Assembly (NCBI GenBank): GCA_016801885.1 | Contig: CM028897.1 | Location: 1,123,001 to 1,187,000 of the forward strand | DNA length: 64,000 nucleotides | Direction of reading: 5' to 3' | Origin: Toxotes chatareus | Lineage: Eukaryota; Chordata; Actinopteri; Toxotidae | Shown: in pieces, positions 22,605 to 36,260 of the stretch | Position numbering within the stretch: the first letter of the stretch is position 1 | Layout of the letters: every line of letters begins with the position of its first letter | Made by a program: the position numbers and the translations under genes | Notes under the pieces: model-generated | Databases searched by the model: none | What the model was told of the DNA's origin: nothing | The model's input: only the letters and a program-made list of their open reading frames with translations

Positions 22605-24174
22605 TATAAGGAGGAGTAAAACACAGCGGCAGTCTGGGCTGTAATGAGCTGTTTCGTTTTATGTATTGTGAGAAACTGTCAGTCACTAAAATGTTTTAAT
22701 GCTGAACAGTGTGCCGAGTTTGAACAGGAGTGGCAGCCAAATAAAAATGTTTATCAAAAGGTAAACTCGTCAGACAAATGCTGCCGAGAAGGAAACTGTG
22801 CCAGTTCCTCAAACCAGACTCTGCTTCAGAGCCGATAATTATGTTTGACATTCCCCAGTACAGCGATGAAGGCTGCTGGAAACACTTCTGAGAAGAGTGA
22901 GGACTGACAGTGACTCAGTTAAACGCTCAGTAACAAACCAGTCGCAGCTGCCGTGTCTCCTGGTCAACACATAAACAAGTAAGAGGGAATAAGACAGGAA
23001 TAAGAACTACAGACGCACTGTTTGGTTTTATCAACACTTTCTTTTGAAAACCAGCACATGCACAATACAAAAACAACTCAAGAATAATAATAAATACACG
23101 AGTAAGAGCTCTGCTTCCACAAACACGTCTTCAGTATGACTGCACACGCACAGGCCGCATTTACAAAAGTGGATTTTACTTGGTCATAATGTGAAGATCT
23201 TCTCCTGTGACAGTTAAAGGCTTAACTGAGCAGCGATGGCATCTGGTGTTCAAGTTACACAGAAATCAGTCAAACAATAAGAAGCAGCTTCAGCTCCGAC
23301 ATTTTTTCGGTGAGGTTAGCAGTGGTTCATCAGATTCACTAAACCTCTCACCAAACCGCTCGGTCTCGATGAATTCCATCTGTTCACGAGGCGGCGCTGC
23401 GCTCATGAGATCTGCTCACCATCAAACTGTTATGTCAGGTGAGAAAACGTCCTGCTGTCAGAAATCAGCAGACAAACACAGAACACGTTCATCAGAACCA
23501 AAAGTGTTCAGCTGTTCTCTCTGACACCGCTTCCTGCTCTGCAGTGAGGAGTCTCCAGTCAGGTTTAAGAGCAGGAATATTTTCACTTCGGCCATAATCC
23601 TTCACTTACAGTCAGAGTTTACTCACTAAGTTCACTGCTGACACCGGAGCATGCAGTAACACAGGGAGCCACACATTTACACAGGAGGCTGAGAAAACAA
23701 CACGAGCCATCAGACGGGTTTTTACGTCCTCAGGTTACTGATGCGGAGCAACGAGGATGAACCTGTAAATCAGCAGGTCAGAGTCACACGGCTCTGACCT
23801 GCACAGCCACAGTGTTTCCAGTCAAGGTGCAGCTGATTCAAACATGATCATAATCACAAGGACTGATGCACAAAACGATAAAAATCAGACTCCGAGTCTT
23901 TTTTCTTAAGGTGGAATTTGATCCGAGTGTGTTTTTCTAAACGAGGCCTCGCTGAGCAGCAGAGCGGAGGGCAGGTGGACGTGAAAACAGAGAGCGACAC
24001 GAACGAGAGCAAAGACAAAGAAAAGGGACAGTCACATTTTCCTACACACTGAAACAAGAGGATCAAAGTTAACAGAGTTATGTAAAACGTGAAGGGGCCG
24101 GACCCAGTGTGGACGGGGACACTGCTCTCTGTGCTGAGGTGGGGGGACGAGGGTTTGTCCGTGTGAACGGTGGT
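22605..24174 (-). other. fus: Probable fus 3' UTR
   Basis: Sequence downstream of the fus stop codon on the minus strand. It holds no supported exon. Its extent depends on the poly(A) signal at 22599-22604, which is a candidate only. Confidence 0.4.
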
Positions 24175-27100
24175 TTAGTATGGACGGCCCCGTCGCTCCT
24201 GTCTGCGATCGCCCCTGGAAATAACACCAAACACACGCAGTTCATCAGCATCCAACCAATCAGCACCACCCAGAGGGCGAACAGGTGTGTGTGTGTGTTT
24301 GAACAGTGAAGCTTTCACACAAACCATACGATGATGTGTGGAACCAACACGGGACCTTCAAACCTTCACCTGTGTGTCAGTATCATAATGGAAAGATGCT
24401 CTGAGGTGAGAGGCCTGACACACACACCTGACCCAGACAAACACACCTGCGAGTCAAAGAAACTCAACACAATCCACAGCTGAGCCGGGAGGAAGATTTA
24501 AAGCCGCTTCAACGGGTGCACAAGATTTCAGACGGTGATGTGACTGATCACTGTCGATGCTTTTACATCCACGTGCTGCAGGTTTTTATAGGTTTGTGTA
24601 TTCAGATTTATTTATGGTGAAACAGAGCTGAAATATTCAGACTACTTCAAATTATACTTTAATGTGATTTAAATGATTTACACAGAATAAGAGCGCTGAT
24701 ATGTAAATGCTTAACTGTGTTTCTGTATCCATTTTGGAAAAGGAAATTAAGCTTCTGTTCCCTCTGTTCCCAGAGCTGGAAAGGATCTGAATATTTTTCC
24801 CTTCATGTATAAAAACCAACCAAATTTAGTTTCTAACCCCGACACAAGATGATCTTTCCCCCAGACTTGTGTTTGTTTGAGTGAATCTGACCTTGCATCC
24901 ATCTTTCCAGGGCCGTATCCTCCCCGGTCGCCTCCTCGGCCCCCTCTAAAGCCCCCGCGGTCGCCTCCTCGGCCCCTGAAGCCGCCTCGATCAAACCCCC
25001 CTCTGCGCTCTCCTCCATAACCTCCTGGTGGCAGAACCAGAACTTTGGTGACAATTTGTAAATTGTATTTTTTTTACGGGGGGAGTTTGAGGGTATAAGA
25101 ACAGATGGTTTCATTTGCTGGACAGATTTTAAAGCCAGGTGGCGTCTCACACTAAACCTGGACGGCTCTAACCTCTGTCCATGGGGGACATCCCACCAGC
25201 ATCCTCCGGTTTGGGAGCCTTGCACTGGTTACACTCATTACGCCATGAGAAGTTCAGGTTGCCGCAGTTGCTGAAGAGAAATGTGCAGAAAGAACAGTAA
25301 TCAATACAACAACAACAAAGTAAAATTAATAACAACAACAACAATAATAATAATAATGATGGCAACTTTATTTATATCACACTTCTACAGTGTTTTAACC
25401 AAAGACAAGAGAGACTGTAATGAGATTCTACAGAAAGGCCGAACTTTTCCCAGAGGAATAACATCATACAGATCAGCTGGTTTAAAAGTTGACGAGTAAA
25501 GGAAATTAAAGACGCAGCTGTGAAGGGAACACATTCCACAGCTTGTTGCCACGACAGCAACATGCACTGTCACCTGTGGCTGCGAGACTTGAAAATGTGA
25601 AAAGAGCTTTTTCTGCTGACTGAAGCCTGCACCCTTTTACAAAAGAGTGGAGCAGGTCAGAGAAACAGCTTGGGGCGGATGCAGTTAATGCTTTTTAAGT
25701 TGTTAACAGAATTCTGAAGAGTAGCCCAGGGCTATGAGAAACGCCTGAGACTGGGGGTCATGTGCTCTCTTCTCACTGGTTCCAGTACAGTACAGTGATC
25801 CAGATGGGATGAAATAAAGGCAGAAAAGACAGATGCTCCTCAGCTCATAAAAACAAGACTTAAAAAGCTTGTGCTTGTTTTTCCAAGACAGATTTGAATC
25901 CTCTCACATTTCTGGCAGATGGCTTCAAATCTGTGGGCATGAAGTCAAACTTTAGATTAACTTGGACTGTCAGGCTGGGTGGGGCTACTGTACGTATGTG
26001 AGTCTAATCTCCTCTCTCTGCCTTGAGGTAAACCACAGGCATGTTTCAAAGAGGAGGAAGTGAAGCCGTCAAGTTCAACTGAAAGATGCCAATCAGAAAC
26101 ACAGGGCATTAACCAATCAAGCACCAGCGACAGGATTATATTCAAATTACATTTTTGTTTGAGTTGTTTCTGTTCTACAAAACCAGAGCGATAAAAAAAA
26201 ATCAGCTTACAGTATTTGCATAAAGTAACATGATCAATTATGCACATAACAGTGTGTGCAAATGTACACGCATCGAACAGAAATGAGATTTCACTGAGAT
26301 CCTTGAACAAAAAGTCGCTGCTTTGATTAAGCTCAAGGTACAAATGTCACACAAACTGTTAAGATCCATTTCTGTATAAGTGAAATAACCAAATCCTGAC
26401 TCACGGGTTTGAACACTTCCAGTCTCCAGCTCTCTGCTGTCCCCCTCCACCTCCGCCTCCGCCACTGTTGCCTCCTGGGAAACCTCCACCTCGGCCCCCT
26501 CCAAATCCTCCATGGCCCATAGGCCCTTCACAGAGCAAAAAAAACCACCCAGTTAGTTAATGAGACCTGTCAGTGTAACATATGACTGCTGTGTCCTCCC
26601 TGAAACTGTGAAGTCTGTCACTCGCAGGTGTTGGAATTCAGTTAGTGAAGTGGAATCTATTGTTTCTTTATCCCTCATAGTGTAAAACAAACAGCATGTG
26701 ATTCAGGATGATACTGCAAATGTAGAAAAAGCAATAAGAGAGACCTGAATGTTCAGATTTGACAGTGAGACAGAACCTCTTAAAAAAGTCTCATCCTGCC
26801 ATTACCAAAAAAAAGTGTAAAGCGTGGGCTCACCTCCTCGTCCACGACCTCCCCTCATACCACCTCGGCCTCCAAAGTCAGCTCGGCGGGTGGCAAAGGA
26901 CACCTTGATGGGATTTCCATTAAAGTCTTTACCTAGTGAGGACAGACCGACGTCAAAGGGTCATAAGAGGATGAGCTGAGGTAAGAAACAAATGGATGAA
27001 GCTGAGGAAACGAGAACAAACACGGACACAAGACACAAGACAAACTGAGACAGAACTTTAAAACATAAGTAGTTCTGTCCTTAAAGAGCACATCAGCTGT

Positions 27101-30100
27101 GTCAGTTTTAATCCATCTCAGTCACGGAGCTAATTCCCTGACACACAGACAAACAACACACCATCAAACCAGTCGATGGCAGCCTTAGCTGAAGGAGGGT
27201 CATCAAACGAAACTGTGGCTTCTCCTTTCAGCTTCCCCGTCTCTCTGTCTGTGTACAGGTTGATCATGGGCTGGCCTGTTTTCTTGTTGACCTAAGAGGA
27301 TGGACAGAGGGAAGAAACGGGATGAATGCATGATAAATGATAAATGACTGATGGCCATAGACATGAAGCGGTGAAGAGCTACCTTAATGATCCCAATCTG
27401 CTTAAAGAAGTCAGCCACTGACTCGACAGTGTAGTCATCTCCCAGGCCTTGTACAAAGATGGTGTTATTATCAGAGTTATCCTGGTCTTGCACTGTTGGA
27501 AGAAAATACAGAGTTTCACCCCTTTATTGATCCATCATTTATCAATCTGTGCAGGTCAATTTCTGATCGTCAACAACAACAATCCAAATTGATTCTCTGT
27601 GTTCATTTGATATTAAAGTTGTGTTCATGGATTTTTGGTCATTGGAGCAAGATGTCAACACAACATGTGACATATTATCACCTTACACATGTGTAATGGT
27701 GAAAATCATCTATTCACACATCGAGCAGACAAAGAGCAGTGTGATTATCCCACATCAGTGGTGTTTGTGTCCACATGATGAAAATATGAACAAGCAGCAT
27801 CTGTGACAAACTCCAATTAAATATACCCGACAGCTGCTGAGGCCTCACAGGGCCAGAGTGGACCAATCAAAAGGCACCTGTTCTGTCAGACTGATGGATG
27901 ACTGGCTGAAAAATGTCCAGTGTAGGCAATACTACAAGACTTACTGAAGCCGGGTCCTCCATGTCCATGTCCTGGGTCTCTTGGTCCTTGAGAGGACAAA
28001 AAACAAATATCAGTTGTGGAAAAGAAAATTTGTTGAAGCACAAATTAACACCAATGATAGAAACTGTAAATTCCTCTCACTCACAGGGACAGCATTACGC
28101 CTGTAGCCTCTCTGCATGTGGAGATATGATCTCAGGAGCTTTGCAGGACAAAGCTTCACTATACAAGTCATCCTGACTCATTATAGCATCATATCTTTCA
28201 TAATTACCACACTTCACAGCAGCTGTATGCAGAGGACGCCGCTCATATCTTCATCTTTAAGTTACAGGTATACTGACCAAGATTGTCTACATTTTTCAGA
28301 TTCTGGCAACAAGTTGATTTTATACCTCAGAGTAATCACCACACCTCTCACAGAACACATTTCACTGGCTTTGGTAGTTTTTTTCTCAGGTGTGCTTCCT
28401 GAATTCGATGTTTTAAACAGTCCACAAAACAATGCATTTATATTGATGCATTTCTTGACGTTCTACACATCATTTCCTTTTGCACAGACTTTACCAACTC
28501 TTGGAACTAAGTCCAACACCTGGAAACACAATCCCTTTTTTCAGCATAGAAACCTTCAACTGACACAGTGAACCATGTCATTCGTTCCTTTGTTCACTTT
28601 AGTCGTCCTGCAGCTTAGCAAAGGATTCTTGGAAATTGTTCCAACATATCTTGGAAATAAGAACATTGTGCCTTTCTGAGAATCTGACAGAATTCAGAGC
28701 ATTTTGTGAATGTTAAAGTCTTCAGAGGTTAATGGAAACACCTGAGGAAGACAGGTGTGTTACGTCCCGTCACCTCTCTGGAGATGGACTGCATGCTGCA
28801 TCACTGGCAGCTTTACCAGAGCTCCTGCATCCGCATCAACTCCTCCTTCTTTAAAACAGACGTTTTGCTGTTATCAGAGGTCAGAACCACACCCCTCACA
28901 TCAACACGACATTTGAACCTGTGCACTTAGAACCAGTAATAAATCTGGCAAACAGGGACAGTGAAACCTGCCAACACAGAAACGATTGTTCTTCTTTACA
29001 TTGACGACTGTCACTCAGAAAACTCACCACACAGCACTAAGCTTGGCACAGCTGTTAGATGACTCATTGTTTACAGCTTTTTTCCAAAAGTGACTTTTCC
29101 CAGTTTCCGTGACCGCACCACGTCACCACGACTAACGAGAGCACAGGTGAAACTCCTGTTTTTCCTGTTCAGATGAATCCCCAGATTTCAAACCTCAGTT
29201 TCTTTGGGAACTGACTGATTGGAAAATGAATTTCATCTACAACAAACGTTCCTGTCAACACATGTGACTACTCACAGATTTATTTTTTGACAAGGTGGTT
29301 CTTTTCAATTAGCAGTAAATCTTTTTATCTGTAGATTTTTCATTACAATAGAACACGAAAGTCGATGAACTGTTGCTGTAAAGTGTGTTCTTCCTCAGGC
29401 AGCACGTCACTATCTCAGTGTTATGTTGAAGCTTTTTACTTTTAATGTTTTGTAATATTCATGTTTTTATTTGAGGTAATATCAGGTGAAGTATGAAGAA
29501 TCTCATGCTAATGTCACTGACACCACTAACACACTCAGCTCTCCTGGTTTGTAATGTTTACACACAGCGTGTGTGTGTGTGTGTTAAAGCTAGTTTAACT
29601 CTCTGTCCCCATCAAACATCTAAGATTACGCCTTCAGTCACATGAGTAAACCTATAACATATAATCATTCTAATGGAACCAAATGTGAGATTAACAACCT
29701 TTGGATGTGGTTCACTCATACAATACACTGAGTCATGTGATAAAGCTTTGATAACAACTGACCTATTGTTCCTAATGGACCATCAAGTTATTGAGAAATC
29801 ACAAACTTTCCTTCCATTTATACTGAGCACCATATAAAGTTACTGGTGCTGGATAACATTCCACAGGTGTGCAATAAAACCAGTTTTTACCATTCGACAC
29901 TCATCGTTGAAAAGTAGAACAAAAACTTCCTTCTGTAAATTTTACAGCCATTCTTGTACTGAGCATTGTTGTTAAGAAAGTAAATATTATTTCATCAATT
30001 CATGTTTTCCACACAACCCGGGTCACAGTGGTATGGACCAAGCTGCTGATAATTTTCTTATCGCATTTCTTTTGTTGGCTGACGCAGCCTCGAACCATCA

Positions 30101-33100
30101 AACCCTTCAGATAATATGATTCATATAAGACTGGGAAAAGCTCTGAACACCCATCCATCATACTCCAACGCCAAAGATGCAAGAACGACAGTCATAAGGT
30201 TACAACGCCCTCTGCTGAGTAAGAGTGCACCTGCAGGACCTCAGGCTTTCAGCCATTCACAAAGCTCTTGACAACACACAGAGGATTCTTACCTGCGAGG
30301 CCAAGGTTACAGATCACACTGCACCTTGTGTTGCATGCTGTCAGGTTTATGTTCACTGCGTGTGACGACATATCTTCAAAAACCACACACTAAAACTTTT
30401 TACCCACTTTATGCTTCGAGTATGATCTCTGACCCCCCCACTCCGTTTAGCTTTGACTCTTAAAACTAAAGCTTTTTGCTCAAGTGTTTTTTTTTTTTTT
30501 TTTTGGTCACTTACCACCAAACTTATTGAATCCTCCGCGATCGCCCATTCTGATGAAGAGGAAGAGAGAAACGACACGCATTGAAGGCTGGTGCTGACAG
30601 CGATTTCTCTCATTGGGTTGTGGGTAACCTTCACTCTCAGTCTCTTCATTAAACCCACCCCTCTTCGTTTGGCCTCTGTCCTTATGAACCCCTACTCAGT
30701 CTCGTTCAGAGTCTCCAGGACAAGAGGCCAGTTTAAAGACCTTGTCTTTATTTGTTCAGAAGCAACTGAATTTCCATCAAGTCTTTCAGTAACTTTATGT
30801 TCCCATTTCATCTCATCATATAACTTGGTTTTGTGTCAATTTAACCAAACATTAACACCCTGGATCGTGACCCCTGGACTGGTGTTGGGTACTTTTTTAG
30901 GTCTCAGACAACCTGTTACTTCTTCCAAAAGAAATGCAGAAAATCCCAAAACTGGTGTTCTTTGAGGCTTTTATCATGATCACCCAAATAATTTGCATTT
31001 TAAATTTTCTTTCATCCAACTACAAGAAGACTATTAACTGTCTGTAGACCTCCCCCATTTTGCTTAAGAGCTTAATGATTGCTTAAGTGCAGAAAGCCAG
31101 CCTGGAGAGAAGGTAAAAGCCTAGGAGAAGATTCAAAGATGGATTAAAGCAGAGTATGACACAGTTATCTGTCAGGGCTGGCTGAAAAGGAGGTGGTAAC
31201 AGGTGACAAAGGCAGGCGATGGCAATGTCTTGTGGCATGTTAGTGTGCAGGCAGATTCAGGGCCATACTTTACTTGACATGGAAACACATTTTGGCAAGT
31301 TCTTGCAGACAAAAACACACCGCGTGGGCTTTGAATGTTACAGTAAGTTGCAGCTGAGTAGCCAAGCTACATAACATCCAATGCACAAGCTAAAGATCTA
31401 ATGCATCAAATAACCAGTTGTGCTGCTGTTGTGTTTCGGTGTTGGGAAAATCGGACCTTCTCAGACTTATGCCTTTGTCTTTAGTTTACATTTCAAATGT
31501 AGTTCAGTTTGTGCTTTCACTTCATGATACCAGGATTATATCATGTCTGGTATAAACCCACAGGTGTACCAAGACACAAGCACCGGCAGCTTTTTTAAAC
31601 TCACATTTACATGTTTCTCAAATCTTAAACCCAGATCACTCATCATGCCTTTGCTGAACACCACAGCAGGATAATCAGCTGGTCGGTGCACAGTGCCGCC
31701 TGCCTGATTACAGGACACTGTGATGGGGACTGAGTTCCAAATATTGTAATGGGGAAAGAGATTTAAGCATAATCCACAATGGATGAGGAAACATACAATG
31801 AAATGGGAAACTAATTTGTCTAAGAGTTCATCACCAACATTATGGGTGTACGGAGAAGTACATGAAATACTGTGCAAATTCTATGAGAAAAACAAAAACA
31901 TTGACTTACCATAGCATTCTCTGCTTCACAGCTTCACTCATTCAGTGATGATGTTCGTGTTGGAAAATCTTTGCTGTGCGATGTGACTCTGTCCTGTCCT
32001 GTTTAATTTACTGGGTTTATATGGATGTGCCCGAGCACATGACCTATTTCTCTGTTTTGAACTACAGTCTGCTCATGTTTACTAAAATGATTTTCATTTT
32101 GGAAAAATTTGTTTGTAAATGCAACACTGAGCTGCAATCAACTCTAACATGTTTCTGTTTCTGGGCTACACACAAACAGCCTCCACAAATCCATTCTCAA
32201 CCTGTGCAGTTTAAAACAGGACTTCCTCTCACCAAAAAAAAAAAATCAGTCTGGTATTCCAGTACTGTTGTTGTTCATAAAACTGGATCTCAAGCAATGC
32301 TGAGTTTGAGTGTGATCATACCATCATTTCTCTAATAATGATGGAAGGAAAGTTTTGGACCGGAAATTTAGTGATCGAGCACAAAGAGCATCCAGCTGGT
32401 TTCTGTCTGGATCATCACCCTGAGTCTGCTGTACACTGGGTTTTTGTACCACATATTGTAACTCAGACTTGGTGTAGAGTTAACAGCAGACACATCACCA
32501 TGAACCGTGTTCAGCCAATTCACCATGAAAACCCACCATCCAACCATTATCTGGAGAAGTAAACTTAGATCTGTCAGCCTCGCTCAGTCGGTCCAGCTGT
32601 GAGTCAATGCTGCATATTCACTGCATCTTCTTGCTTTTGGTGAAAATAATCATAATGCTGACTTTGTTGATACAGAGTTTGACCAGTATTAAGCCACAGG
32701 GACCGTAGGTTAAATTAATAAGCCCAACAGAGAAAACTCCAAACCTCTGTATGTAACATGATGCCAACGCACAGTTTACTGCATGAACATGTACAGGATT
32801 TTGCACCGTATTGTTGCACTGCACATATTAATATTGGAAATATAATTTATATTGTGACTTCTACCACATCGCCCAGCCTCAGCATCCAGGCAATGATGGA
32901 CGTATGGATTTGTGTCAGCACTAAGGGCAGGCGGACTGATGCTACATTACCAAAGTAAGTCCAGTTTAGAGTTTGTGGCACCACTCTGTGGCATTTCAGG
33001 AGTACCTGGGATTATTTTTCCTCAAATGCAAGTGGGAAGGGAAGTTTTGACACATCAGCATACGCCTCTCACTTGCTTTAGCATGTTGCTAAAAATAACG

Positions 33101-36086
33101 AACAGTGCCCTCTCTCTTTTTTTACCCTCTCTGCAGATCCACATGTAACCAAAGGTGAGAAATCATTGACGTGCATCACTGTACTCAGATTCAGTGCATG
33201 TGTCCAGGAGACCCACCAAGACAGGACTGATAACACGGACACTGCATGATTTTTAAACACTTACCCCATGCCTCCTCTTCCTCTTGGTCCACCTCGGCCA
33301 CCTCGGTCAAAACCACGGTCATATCCGCCGCCGCCACGACCTCCAAATCCACCCCCACGGCCTCTGCCACCACGGCCATCCTGACCTCCGTAACCTCCAT
33401 CATGACCACCGTATCCTCCACCTCCTCCTCCACTCATCGGTGGGCTGTCGTCTCCATATCCTGAAAAAAACAGTTGTGACAATCTGACATCAACAGCTTT
33501 CTCTTTCAGAGTGTGACACATATCCTGAATGTCACAAACAACAACACAGCAATCAACAGCAAAATGTCTTTCCAGAAACAATGTCCCAGCACTTCAGAAT
33601 AAGACACAGCATGTGAACAGTCTCTCAACGTTTGTACAGAAGATTAATTGTTGGCAGGGAGATCTGTGGATTATCCTGAGTTGTACAATTTGCAGGTATA
33701 TCACACGTTCATCTTTGTTCCCTGAATACATAAACTTTATTCATAACAAGCTGATGTAAACCTATTTCTCACCTCCACCTTGAGCGTACTGGCTCTGCTG
33801 ACTGTAGCTCTGTGGAGGAGGGGAGTTATAGCTTGGAGGCTGGTTGTAGTGTCCTCCTCCATGTTGGGATGGCTGTTGGTGGCTCCCGCTACCACCATAG
33901 CCACCAGTCTGACCTCCACTGCTCCCGTAACCACCTCCACTCTGTCCACCACTGGGTGGCTGGTTATAGCCCGGGGCTGGTGAGTTACCTTCATAACTGT
34001 TGAAGGTAAGGAGAAGACAACCATTAAAAAAACTGAAAAGCACATGAGAGTACCTACCGCTGACAAGGCTGTACAATTATAGCACTCCAGTTTCCTGGAA
34101 GAAAAAAACTGTAGTTCAAACTTTTTTCACACCACGAGACATCCCAGAAACAAAGCCCTTCTGTCCGCATGAGGCTAAATGTAGAGAGGCAGGAGCTGAT
34201 GGTGTCTTACCCTGCAGATGGAGGAGGCTGCTGCTGCTGCTGACTGTAACCAGAGAATGATGACTGCTGGTTGTAGCTCATGTTGGAGGGCTGGCTGCTG
34301 CTGCTGCTGCTGTAGCTTCCAGAACTATAGGACGGACTGGAATGATTATAACCACCCCCGCCACCCTGGTTAGAGGGTGGAGAACCATACCCTCCTGGAA
34401 GAAAGGAGAAGACATGACATGGGATTAAGGTCGACTACATCACAATGTGTGACTACGGTTTTGGACGGTAACAGCGTCAGCCTCTACCTGACTGGGGTTG
34501 ACCATAGCTGCTGTATCCTCCCTGGTTATAGGAGCCAGAGCTGCTGTCAGAGCCCTGGTTGTAGCCCCCGTAGCTCTGCTGGCTGTAACTCTGACCAGAG
34601 GACTGACCATAGCCCTGGCTAGCACCACCACCTCCGCCACCACCTCCACCATAGGAACCATACCTGCAAGTGGTTAAAAACAAGGTTCATACACAAAACA
34701 TAAACTGGCCACTTACAAAATGTTATCCGTGAGACTTAGCACCTCAGTTCCCAAGATAATGACAATAAGACAAATTCATTTTTATGGTTAATAATTGGTT
34801 TCTCATACTTTTCCTGTTTGTAACACATTTTCGCACCTGAACTAATCACAACCCCAAAAATCAGAGTTGTTGGTTCACATATGAATGTTAGTATGATATA
34901 TGCTCTGATTTATGAGAATTTCAAGAGAATGAAGGGAGCTCTTGACGCATGGTACAGAGATCATGATACATGTACCTACACTGCTGAGACTGTGATTTAT
35001 GGTTAAGTGTTACAGTACTTACCCCTGGGCAGACGTTTGGGAATAATCTACGGAATAAACAAAGCAGAGTGTCAATATCCTAAATTACACACTGCGATAT
35101 TTAAAAGTACTCATCAAATGGGACTGACTCAATTCCTGCTAGGCTTCATTTGCACGGCTTTTGTCAACAAAACTAAAGTATTTTGATGTTTAATAAAAAA
35201 AAAAAAAAACAGCTGCTGATTTTAGATGTATTTGCTCCACTGTTTCAGGCAGGTTACAGTTAGCAGACTGTTGAGACTGACTTATGTGATTCCTCTCAGT
35301 GAACATCAAGTCTGCCATCATTTTTCACAGCATTACACCATGTCTGAGTGATGATGTGCGAATTAACTCTGCACAAAAAAAGTTGACTGCCATTCTCTCT
35401 CAACCTTTTCTTCATTTCACTGACAAATCATTCTGCATTCGTAGCTCTTCAAAAATATAATTCGTACAAAAACCTAATACACACTGGATGCTCAGCATAA
35501 CGGATTACACAACTCGAGTATAAACTAATTTTCATACGGTTGTGAAAAGCATAATGTTATTTCCTAAATGAAAAAAAAAACACATATAGAAAATCTAACA
35601 GACGCCGTCGGGTCTCCATCCAAACCAAACCGTGTCCGCTCCTGTGCACCGGGAGGCGGGGCCGGCGGAATCTGGGTCAGTAGCACAGGCGACCTGGCTA
35701 GCCCGTTAAGCTAACTGTAAATTAAACTGTAGCAGGTTCAGCTGTAGCATCGTCACGAACACATTTGTCGGTGTTAGCTAGCCGGTCGGGTTTTCTTCCA
35801 GTCGGACAAACGACGTTATTTGGTCTTAATGAACTCTAACAGGAAATTAAAAAATCCCACCACGCCTCGCTGCAGTAATTTAAACAGAAAGGATAAGCAG
35901 CTAGCTTATAACTGACGTTAGTCGACTTTAGCGTTGAATATTAACTAGCATCCTGTAACCAGCTAGTCACTGGTACCGGTCCATCTTTGTGAGGGTATTT
36001 TCTAGCATTAGCTAACGAACCGCAACCTTCACTGTCCTCCAAACACTGGACAGACATTAGGAGTGTTTCTTACCGTTAGACGCCAT
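24175..36086 (-). CDS. fus: RNA-binding protein FUS (FET family)
   Basis: Nuclear RNA/DNA-binding protein in transcription, splicing and DNA repair, prone to phase separation. Fifteen exons: 36074-36086, 35023-35047, 34488-34663, 34211-34394, 33773-33996, 33265-33460, 30515-30549, 27945-27986, 27383-27492, 27162-27291, 26834-26932, 26405-26525, 25173-25270, 24892-25024, 24175-24214. Total 1626 nt, 541 aa (human 526). Order: SYGQ-rich prion-like N-terminus (MASNG, then Y/S/Q/G repeats), RGG1 (exon 6), RRM about 308-394 with NTIFVQGLG and KGEATVSF, RGG2, RanBP2-type zinc finger Cys449-Cys454-Cys465-Cys468, RGG3, and a C-terminal PY-NLS ending RRGRPY. KQIGIIK, NEIKVSFATRR-like text and the FUS-type finger separate it from taf15 and ewsr1. 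Every junction keeps frame. Confidence 0.95.
25360..25960 (+). mobile_element. Degraded interspersed repeat (probable LINE 3' region) in fus intron 12
   Basis: The stretch with 'cacattccacagcttgttg', 'gactgaagcctgcaccc', 'gggtcatgtgctctcttctc' and 'ccagatgggatgaaataaag' follows the layout of a repeat I know from teleost introns (element length about 0.6 kb, plus orientation). It starts after a (CAA/AAT) tract at 25308-25352. No open reading frame survives. Family is not determined. Confidence 0.4.
29569..29584. repeat. (GT)n microsatellite in fus intron 7
   Basis: Short perfect GT run. Confidence 0.8.
30515..30549 (-). promoter_or_regulatory. fus: fus exon 7, candidate autoregulated cassette exon
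   Basis: This 35-nt exon encodes MGDRGGFNKFGG and lies between the two longest introns of the gene: 30550-33264 (2715 nt) and 27987-30514 (2528 nt). Its length is not a multiple of three, so skipping shifts frame. In human FUS the protein represses splicing of exon 7 and detains introns 6 and 7 to limit its own level; this architecture is the same. Its acceptor is CATCAG and its donor GTAAGT; a T-tract of about 22 nt (plus) begins some 15 nt into the downstream intron. Confidence 0.7.
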
Positions 36087-36260
36087 TTCGACGGACGGTG
36101 AATAACCGTTAACGCTGAGCAAACAGCGGGTTGTTAACGGACTGACTGAACTGAAGAGGAGGAGGAGGAGGAAGATGAAGATGCACGAACACCGGTGTAC
36201 AGCTCTGCGCTGCAGTTCACCCTCAGGCCGCAGGGTGGCGCGCTGAAACACGTCTCCGCA
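36087..36260 (-). promoter_or_regulatory. fus: fus 5' UTR and proximal promoter
   Basis: Sequence immediately upstream of the fus ATG at 36086, with a GAGGAGGAGGAGGAGG stretch (plus) and several CpGs; no TATA box seen. The start site cannot be fixed. Confidence 0.4.

Noticed and set aside
28116..28571. 151-aa open frame within a fus intron
   Set aside because: No motif, no splice support, and biased to the long intron 7; length expected by chance in A/T-rich DNA.
24892..36086. Assignment to taf15 or ewsr1 instead of fus
   Set aside because: The RRM reads TVESVADFFKQIGIIK with KTGQPMINLYTDRETGKLKGE, and the zinc finger NFSWRNECNQCKAPKP is the FUS form; taf15 has ARRNSCNQC-like text and many YGGDR repeats, absent here.
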